Position numbers and translations under genes: made by a program
Assembly: GCA_017479885.1 (NCBI GenBank)
Contig: JAFVBR010000031.1
Span: 1 to 37,329 of the forward strand
Source: Paludibacteraceae bacterium
GTDB taxonomy: Bacteria; Bacteroidota; Bacteroidia; Bacteroidales; Paludibacteraceae
Direction of reading: 5' to 3'
Length of the DNA stretch: 37,329 nucleotides
The notes under the pieces: generated by a model
The model's input: only the letters and a program-made list of their open reading frames with translations
Told to the model about the DNA's origin: nothing
The model's database searches: none
In this document: one piece after another, positions 32,385 to 37,329 of the stretch
How positions within the stretch are numbered: the stretch's first letter is position 1
How the letters are laid out: each line of letters opens with the position of its first letter

Positions 32385-34253
32385 ATGGCAGAAAATCTTT
32401 CTCTCCAGAACTTCGACTGGGATGCCTTTGAAGCTGAAGCTCAAGGCAAACAAAACGAAGAATTGATCAATAAGTACGACGAAACCCTCAACGCCATCAA
32501 GACCGGCGAAGTAGTGGAAGGTACAGTTAAGGCTATCAACAAACGTGACGTTGTTGTCAGTGTCGGATACAAGTCCGACGGCGTTGTTCCTGCTGCCGAG
32601 TTCCGCTACAATCCCGAACTCAAGGTCGGCGACAAAGTAGAGGTTTACATCGAGAATCAGGAAGACAAGAACGGACAACTCATCCTCTCTCACAAGCAGG
32701 CTCGTGCTGCTCGCAGCTGGGAGCGTGTCAATGAGGCTCTCAACAACGAGGAGATTGTTCAAGGCTTCATCAAGTGCAAAACCAAAGGCGGCATGATTGT
32801 TGACGTGCTTGGCACAGAGGCATTCCTCCCGGGTTCGCAGATTGATGTTAAGCCTATCCGCGACTACGATGTATTCGTTGGCAAAACAATGGAATTCCGC
32901 ATTGTTAAAATCAATCAGGAATATCGCAATGTTGTCGTATCTCACAAGGCTCTTATCGAGGCTGAACTCGAGGCTCAGAAGCGCGAAATCGTTTCTCGTC
33001 TTGAGAAAGGTCAGGTGCTTGAGGGTACTGTTAAGAACATCACCAACTACGGCGTATTCATCGACCTCGGTGGTGTTGACGGTCTCATTCATATCACAGA
33101 CCTCAGCTGGGGACGCGTTTCCGATCCTCACGAGATTGTACAACTCGACCAGAAACTCAATGTCGTTATCCTCGATTTCGACGAAGAGAAAAAACGTATC
33201 GCTCTCGGCTTGAAGCAGCTCACTCCTCATCCTTGGGATGCTCTGCCCGCAGACCTCAAGGTGGGTGACCATATCAATGGTAAGGTTGTCGTTATCGCTG
33301 ACTACGGAGCATTCGTTGAAGTGGCTCCCGGTGTCGAGGGTCTCATCCACGTTAGTGAGATGTCTTGGAGCCAGCACCTCCGTTCTGCTCACGACTTCCT
33401 CAAAGTCGGACAGGATGTTGAGGCTGTTATCCTTACTCTCGACCGCGATGAGCGCAAGATGTCGCTCGGTCTCAAGCAGCTCAAAGCTGATCCTTGGGAG
33501 AACATCGAGGAAAAATACGCTGTCGGCTCTAAGCACGAAGCCAAAGTTCGCAATTTCACCAACTTCGGTGTGTTTGTTGAACTCGAAGAAGGCGTTGAAG
33601 GTCTTATCCATATCAGCGACCTCAGCTGGACCAAGAAAATCAAACACCCCAATGAGTTTACCCAGATTGGTGCTCAGATGGAGGTCGTTGTCCTTGAAAT
33701 CGACAAAGACAACCGTCGTCTCTCTCTTGGTCACAAGCAGCTCGAAGACAATCCTTGGGATGCTCTCGAGTCAACCTTTGGTGTTGACACCATCCACGAG
33801 GGTACCGTTACCGAACTCACTGACAAGGGTGCTGTCGTTGCTCTGCCTTACGGCGTAGAGGGCTTCTGCACTGCTCGTCATCTTCAGAAAGAAGACAAGT
33901 CAGCTGTCAAGGTTGACGACAAGCTCGAGTTCAAGGTCATTGAGTTCAACAAGGACGCTAAGCGTATTCTCCTCAGCCATCTCCGTACTTGGGAAACTCC
34001 CAAGGAGGAAGAGGCTCCTAAGGCTAAGAAGCAGAAGAAAGAAGCTGCTCCCGCCCAGCCTGCAGTAGAGAAAACTACTCTCGGTGACCTCAGCGTACTC
34101 GCTGACCTCAAGGCTGAAATGGATGCTGCTGCTCTCGAGGCACTCGCTGCTAAAGAGGCAAAGAAAGCTGCTCCCAAGAAAAAGGCTGCCAAGAAGGCTG
34201 ATGAAACTCCTGCCGAAGATGCTCCCGCAGAGGATGCTCCTAAGGCTGAATAA
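32385..34253 (+). CDS. rpsA: 30S ribosomal protein S1
   Basis: This 622-residue protein has six S1 RNA-binding domains. Their openings are VVEGTVKAINKRDVVVSVG, EIVQGFIKCKTKGGMIVDV, VLEGTVKNITNYGVFIDLG, HINGKVVVIADYGAFVEVA, HEAKVRNFTNFGVFVELEE and IHEGTVTELTDKGAVVALP. Domains 3-5 carry the classic GLIHISDLSW-type end. A Lys/Ala/Glu-rich tail (KAKKQKKEAAPAQ..., AAPKKKAAKKADE) closes the protein and is typical of Bacteroidetes S1. The start is at MAENLSLQNFDWDAFE; the in-frame codons before it are spacer. S1 brings mRNA to the small subunit, which matters in a phylum that rarely uses Shine-Dalgarno pairing. It is a single-gene unit with a strong terminator. Confidence 0.96.
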   Translation: MAENLSLQNFDWDAFEAEAQGKQNEELINKYDETLNAIKTGEVVEGTVKAINKRDVVVSVGYKSDGVVPAAEFRYNPELKVGDKVEVYIENQEDKNGQLILSHKQARAARSWERVNEALNNEEIVQGFIKCKTKGGMIVDVLGTEAFLPGSQIDVKPIRDYDVFVGKTMEFRIVKINQEYRNVVVSHKALIEAELEAQKREIVSRLEKGQVLEGTVKNITNYGVFIDLGGVDGLIHITDLSWGRVSDPHEIVQLDQKLNVVILDFDEEKKRIALGLKQLTPHPWDALPADLKVGDHINGKVVVIADYGAFVEVAPGVEGLIHVSEMSWSQHLRSAHDFLKVGQDVEAVILTLDRDERKMSLGLKQLKADPWENIEEKYAVGSKHEAKVRNFTNFGVFVELEEGVEGLIHISDLSWTKKIKHPNEFTQIGAQMEVVVLEIDKDNRRLSLGHKQLEDNPWDALESTFGVDTIHEGTVTELTDKGAVVALPYGVEGFCTARHLQKEDKSAVKVDDKLEFKVIEFNKDAKRILLSHLRTWETPKEEEAPKAKKQKKEAAPAQPAVEKTTLGDLSVLADLKAEMDAAALEALAAKEAKKAAPKKKAAKKADETPAEDAPAEDAPKAE

Positions 34254-34267
34254 TCTGGTCTTGCGAC

Positions 34268-34315
34268 TTTGTAAAAAGAGGGGGATACCGCAAGGTTCTT
34301 CCTCTTTTTTACAAA
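34268..34315 (+). terminator. Strong hairpin terminator of rpsA
   Basis: TTTGTAAAAAGAGG (34268-34281) pairs with CCTCTTTTTTACAAA (34301-34315), 14 bp with one bulged T. The T-run lies in the descending arm. The stem is nearly symmetrical, so it could also stop transcription from the other side. Confidence 0.85.
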
Positions 34316-34351
34316 TCACCCTTTTACCTGTTCACCCCATTCGCCCTCCCT

Positions 34352-34921
34352 ATGACCGAGAAACAGAAAATGCTTGCAGGCGAGCTCTATAATGCTTGCG
34401 ACCCCGACCTTCTTGTCGAACTCAATCACGTCAAGACTCTCTGTCAGCAGTACAACAATCTCCTGCCCACCGATTTCTCTGCCCGCAACTCCATGTTGCA
34501 GCAGATGCTCGGTGCTGCCGATGCTGATACTTTTATCAATCAGCCTTTCTACTGCGACTATGGCAGGCATATTCGCGTCGGCAAACGCTTCTTCGCCAAT
34601 TTCTGTTTTACTGTCCTCGATGAGGCTTTCGTTACCATTGGTGACGATTGTTTCATTGGTCCTAATGTCAGTATTCTCACTGCTTGTCACAGCACCGACC
34701 CCGTTGAGCGCAACACTCGCATGGAGTGGGCTAAGCCTGTCACCATCGGCTGTAATGTCTGGATCGGAGGCTCCGTCACTGTCCTTCCCGGTGTCACCAT
34801 TGGCGACAATTGTACCATTGGTGCCGGCAGTGTGGTCACTCATGATATACCTGCCAATTCCGTTGCGGTAGGCAATCCCGCCCGTGTAATCAAAACCATA
34901 ACCTCTGACACTAACCCGTAA
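34352..34921 (+). CDS. Sugar O-acetyltransferase (maltose/galactoside acetyltransferase type)
   Basis: The protein has 189 residues. The N-terminal Mac domain is MTEKQKMLAGELYNACDPDL, followed by the left-handed beta-helix of hexapeptide repeats (VTIGDDCFIGPNVSILTACH, VTIGCNVWIGGSVTVLPGVTIGDNCTIGAGSVV). The catalytic His of the family lies in TACHSTDP (encoded near 34681-34695). The closing NPARVIKTI is usual for the group. Such enzymes move acetyl groups from acetyl-CoA to sugars. The true acceptor is unknown. No promoter was seen between the rpsA terminator and the start. Confidence 0.9.
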   Translation: MTEKQKMLAGELYNACDPDLLVELNHVKTLCQQYNNLLPTDFSARNSMLQQMLGAADADTFINQPFYCDYGRHIRVGKRFFANFCFTVLDEAFVTIGDDCFIGPNVSILTACHSTDPVERNTRMEWAKPVTIGCNVWIGGSVTVLPGVTIGDNCTIGAGSVVTHDIPANSVAVGNPARVIKTITSDTNP

Positions 34922-34949
34922 TCCTCCGTTGTCTGTCACAGCTTTCTGC

Positions 34950-37115
34950 ATGAAACGTTTCTCTCTCCTCATATTGTTTGTTCTCTCTCTTCTCTCGGCT
35001 TTTTCTGCACCTGTGTCTCTTCAGCGTGCGCAACTTGTTGCCGAGCAGTTTCTTTCACGGTCTGTCTCTGCGGCTTCGCAGTCTGTCAGACTCCCTCGTA
35101 TGTCATCCCGGTCAGTCTCTTCCGACTGTTTCTATATATTTACCTCTTCCGACAGCACTTCTTCTGTCATCGTTGCTGCTGACGATTGTGCTTATCCTGT
35201 ACTCGGTTTCACCGACCGTCCGCTGCCTTCTTTAGACTCCGTACCCGATAATATCCGCGCATGGCTCGATGGCTATCGCCGACAGATTCAATATGCACGC
35301 GACAACAATCTCATGCCCTCACCGCAGGTGCGTGCACGTTGGCGGAGTGTTGAACAAATGGCTGAACCTAAGACTGTTGTCGCTCCTCTTCTCAAAACAC
35401 AGTGGGATCAGGATGCTCCATATAACAAACTTGTGCCGGCCTCTATGCCTACTGGTTGCGTTGCTACTGCTATGGCGCAGATTATGCGTTTCTGGTCTTA
35501 CCCCAAACGTGGAACGGGTAGCCGCAGTTATTCTGCCAATGGCTATTCTCTCTCTGCTGATTTCGAGCATGTAACCTACAACTGGTCTCTTATGCCGGCC
35601 AGACTGACTGGTAGCAGCCCTGATTATCAAAAAACTGCTGTCGCTACAGTTATGTATCATTGTGGTGTGGCTTCTATGATGACTTACAGCCCGTCCGGCA
35701 GTGGCACCTATCTCATTGAAATCGGATCCCAACGCGGAGATGATTGCGCTGAGTATGCATTCAAAAACCATTTTGGCTATAGTTCGCGTATGAAGGGGCG
35801 TTTCCGCGATTATAAAACCCAACGTTCCGGCTATTCCGACGAGGAGTGGACCAACCTTGTCAAGGAGGACCTTGATGCCGGTCGCCCTGTCCTCTATTCG
35901 GGTTATGGAGATTCCTATGATAGTGGTCATGCCTTTGTCTGTGACGGCTATCGCGATGACGACACTTTCCATTTCAACTGGGGATGGAGTGGCTGGTTCG
36001 ATGGATGGTTTGCTCTCAATGCACTCGTCCTCAATGAAGTGGGAACGGGTGGGGGAGACGGCAATTTCAACTACTACCAGCATGCGTTGTTCAATCTTGA
36101 ACCTGACTCAGGGCAAGAAGAGATAATAACTAAAGACATCTACGATTTGCAGATGTATTCCGATCTTTCTATCTCCAACCCTTCAATCAGTAGTCTTACT
36201 CGGCAACCCCTCGGTATCATGGCTCATGTTCGCAATTATGGTGAGAAACCGTTTGCCGGTTCGCTTTTTGCTGTCATTTCAGATAGTATTGGCAATCCTC
36301 TTGATACCATCTGGAAAAACAATGTCGAACTCTCGTCTGCGCAGGATAAGTCCTATTCTGTTTCAGGCTATCCTTCTCTCATGTTGCTTCCTGCCGCCTA
36401 TTCGGTCATGCTTTATAGCCTCGATTCTGAAGGGGTACAGATGCCTGTCGGTGACAAGTATTTTAGCAATCAGGACTTCTTTGAGGTAGCTCTTCCCGAA
36501 TCGGAACTGACGGTTCTCTCCCCATTCATTCTCTCCGATTCGCTCATGTCTGGTGAGGCTGCGCATATTTCTGTCTCTGCAGGTTTCATCTCGCGTACTC
36601 TCTCTTCCTGCCGTGTCCGCCTGGCTCTTCTCTCCCTTTCTCTCAATGAGGTTAAGCAGGTCTTGCTCTCGCAAACTCTCTCTGGTGACAGTTCTTCTGC
36701 CGCTGTCGATTTGACTTTCAGTGGTGTCCTTTCTGTTCCTGCTGGTAGTTATATTTTGGCTTTGCAGTATTCCGATGGTGTCTTGTGGCGCATGGCGGGT
36801 AGTGCAGGTTATTTCAATCCTGTGCTTGTTGTTGTCAATGGAGTAACTTCTTCTGTTGATGCCTTGTCCTCGTCTCTGCGTGTCTATCCTTCCGCTGTCC
36901 GCGATTTCCTCTACGTTGAGATGCCTTCCTCATCTGTTTTCGGCATCACTCTTACCGATATGTTTGGCGGCGTTGTTCTCTCCCGTTCCTTCTCTACTGC
37001 TGCCTCAGGTTTGGTTTCTCTCGATGTGTCTTCTCTTCCTGCCGGCGTCTATTTTCTTTCTGTCTATTCTCCTTTGTCTCCCTTGCCCGCCTCCTATAAG
37101 ATTCTCAAACTCTGA
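34950..37115 (+). CDS. C10 family cysteine peptidase (streptopain-like) with T9SS sorting domain
   Basis: This 721-residue protein starts at 34950 with signal peptide MKRFSLLILFVLSLLSAFSA. A SpeB-type prodomain (~21-140) is followed by the peptidase domain, with catalytic Cys170 in MPTGCVATAMAQIMRFWSYP and His327 in DSGHAFVCDGY, then the FHFNWGWSGWFDGWF segment with conserved Asn and Trp. About 240 residues of beta-rich domains follow. The last ~80 residues (SSLRVYPSAVRDFLYVEM, then LPAGVYFLSVYSPLS and YKILKL) are a typical type A sorting domain for the type IX secretion system. It is therefore expected to be secreted or surface-bound and activated by prodomain removal. The coding strand is unusually rich in TCT/CTC runs. 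It lies 28 bases after the acetyltransferase gene. Confidence 0.93.
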   Translation: MKRFSLLILFVLSLLSAFSAPVSLQRAQLVAEQFLSRSVSAASQSVRLPRMSSRSVSSDCFYIFTSSDSTSSVIVAADDCAYPVLGFTDRPLPSLDSVPDNIRAWLDGYRRQIQYARDNNLMPSPQVRARWRSVEQMAEPKTVVAPLLKTQWDQDAPYNKLVPASMPTGCVATAMAQIMRFWSYPKRGTGSRSYSANGYSLSADFEHVTYNWSLMPARLTGSSPDYQKTAVATVMYHCGVASMMTYSPSGSGTYLIEIGSQRGDDCAEYAFKNHFGYSSRMKGRFRDYKTQRSGYSDEEWTNLVKEDLDAGRPVLYSGYGDSYDSGHAFVCDGYRDDDTFHFNWGWSGWFDGWFALNALVLNEVGTGGGDGNFNYYQHALFNLEPDSGQEEIITKDIYDLQMYSDLSISNPSISSLTRQPLGIMAHVRNYGEKPFAGSLFAVISDSIGNPLDTIWKNNVELSSAQDKSYSVSGYPSLMLLPAAYSVMLYSLDSEGVQMPVGDKYFSNQDFFEVALPESELTVLSPFILSDSLMSGEAAHISVSAGFISRTLSSCRVRLALLSLSLNEVKQVLLSQTLSGDSSSAAVDLTFSGVLSVPAGSYILALQYSDGVLWRMAGSAGYFNPVLVVVNGVTSSVDALSSSLRVYPSAVRDFLYVEMPSSSVFGITLTDMFGGVVLSRSFSTAASGLVSLDVSSLPAGVYFLSVYSPLSPLPASYKILKL

Positions 37116-37239
37116 TGTCGCGTTGTTGTGCTGCTGTCAGTTCTCTCATGAGCGGCTTATCCTCAATGCCCTGCTCACCTTCATCTTCATGCTCATCCTT
37201 GCCAAACCGAAAACCAATACTCCCTTAGCAGAATAGCTC

Positions 37240-37318
37240 CCAATCTGAACAGCTTCCCCTCCAATCTGAACATCTCTCAAATCGGAGAAGCTTCCCACCA
37301 ACCTGAGTGGCTTCCCGG
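37240..37318. repeat. Degenerate ~20-bp tandem repeat at the window end
   Basis: Related units begin at about 37240 (CCAATCTGAACAGCTTCCCC), 37261 (CCAATCTGAACATCTCT), 37278 (CAAATCGGAGAAGCTTCCCA) and 37298 (CCAACCTGAGTGGCTTCCC). The first two are 21 bases apart. No gene is supported in 37116-37329. Confidence 0.6.
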
Positions 37319-37329
37319 ATAAAACAATA

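Noticed and set aside
32364-33734. 456-codon open frame on the minus strand inside rpsA
   Set aside because: It is the mirror of a highly biased coding frame; the plus strand encodes six clear S1 domains, and the minus product has no signal or motif.
36856-37236. Possible gene overlapping the end of the C10 peptidase
   Set aside because: It is an off-frame reading of the sorting domain, and the tail beyond 37115 has no independent support.

Overview
The window looks like a chromosomal segment of a Bacteroidales bacterium (Prevotella/Bacteroides-like). Reasons: several promoters of the Bacteroidetes TTTG / TAnnTTTG type with short leaders; almost no Shine-Dalgarno sequences; a carboxypeptidase-like/TonB receptor; a C10 peptidase with a type IX secretion (T9SS) sorting tail; DUF4252 and DUF721 proteins; and a six-domain ribosomal protein S1. 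No tRNA, rRNA, insertion sequence, phage gene or CRISPR array was seen. All assignments rest on reading the sequence and recalling family features; no search was run.

Layout. 1-3.9 kb: the 3' part of a membrane-anchored TPR/HTH regulator faces an outer-membrane beta-barrel receptor-like gene. 3.9-5.0 kb: an ATPase-fold protein and a STAS-like (DUF4325) protein form a translationally coupled pair. 5.0-7.0 kb: a structured non-coding region ending in a perfect terminator lies 18 bases before a phosphoethanolamine transferase-like gene. 7.3-8.8 kb (minus): an ECF sigma factor, a probable membrane anti-sigma factor and a DUF4252 protein form a tight operon. 9.1-13.0 kb: a glucosaminidase/LysM protein, a DciA-like protein and MutS2. 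13.1-18.6 kb (minus): a complete RND efflux pump (adaptor, permease, TolC). 18.8-20.1 kb (minus): phosphoglucose isomerase. 20.5-23.3 kb: a small outer-membrane protein, a lipoprotein phosphoesterase and RibBA. 23.4-26.1 kb: an unusual aromatic- and Ser-rich secreted protein and an SGNH hydrolase. 26.3-32.2 kb: a TonB-dependent receptor, a lipoprotein with a probable OB-fold and adhesin-like domain, and a secreted protein with three probable OB-fold units. 32.4-37.1 kb: rpsA, a sugar O-acetyltransferase and a C10 cysteine peptidase.

Most notable points. (1) The ECF sigma operon and the distant beta-barrel gene carry the same bipartite promoter: TTGTAAGA, exactly 15 bases, then an identical 16-mer. 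This marks a likely autoregulated sigma factor and its target. (2) The structured RNA at about 5.0-5.38 kb is either a 6S-like RNA or a long attenuating leader of the transferase gene. (3) The TonB receptor gene is preceded by two overlapping perfect inverted repeats, and it leads a probable outer-membrane capture system built on OB-fold proteins. (4) Several intergenic regions hold degenerate 10- or 11-bp tandem arrays, and a 46-bp hairpin element occurs twice.
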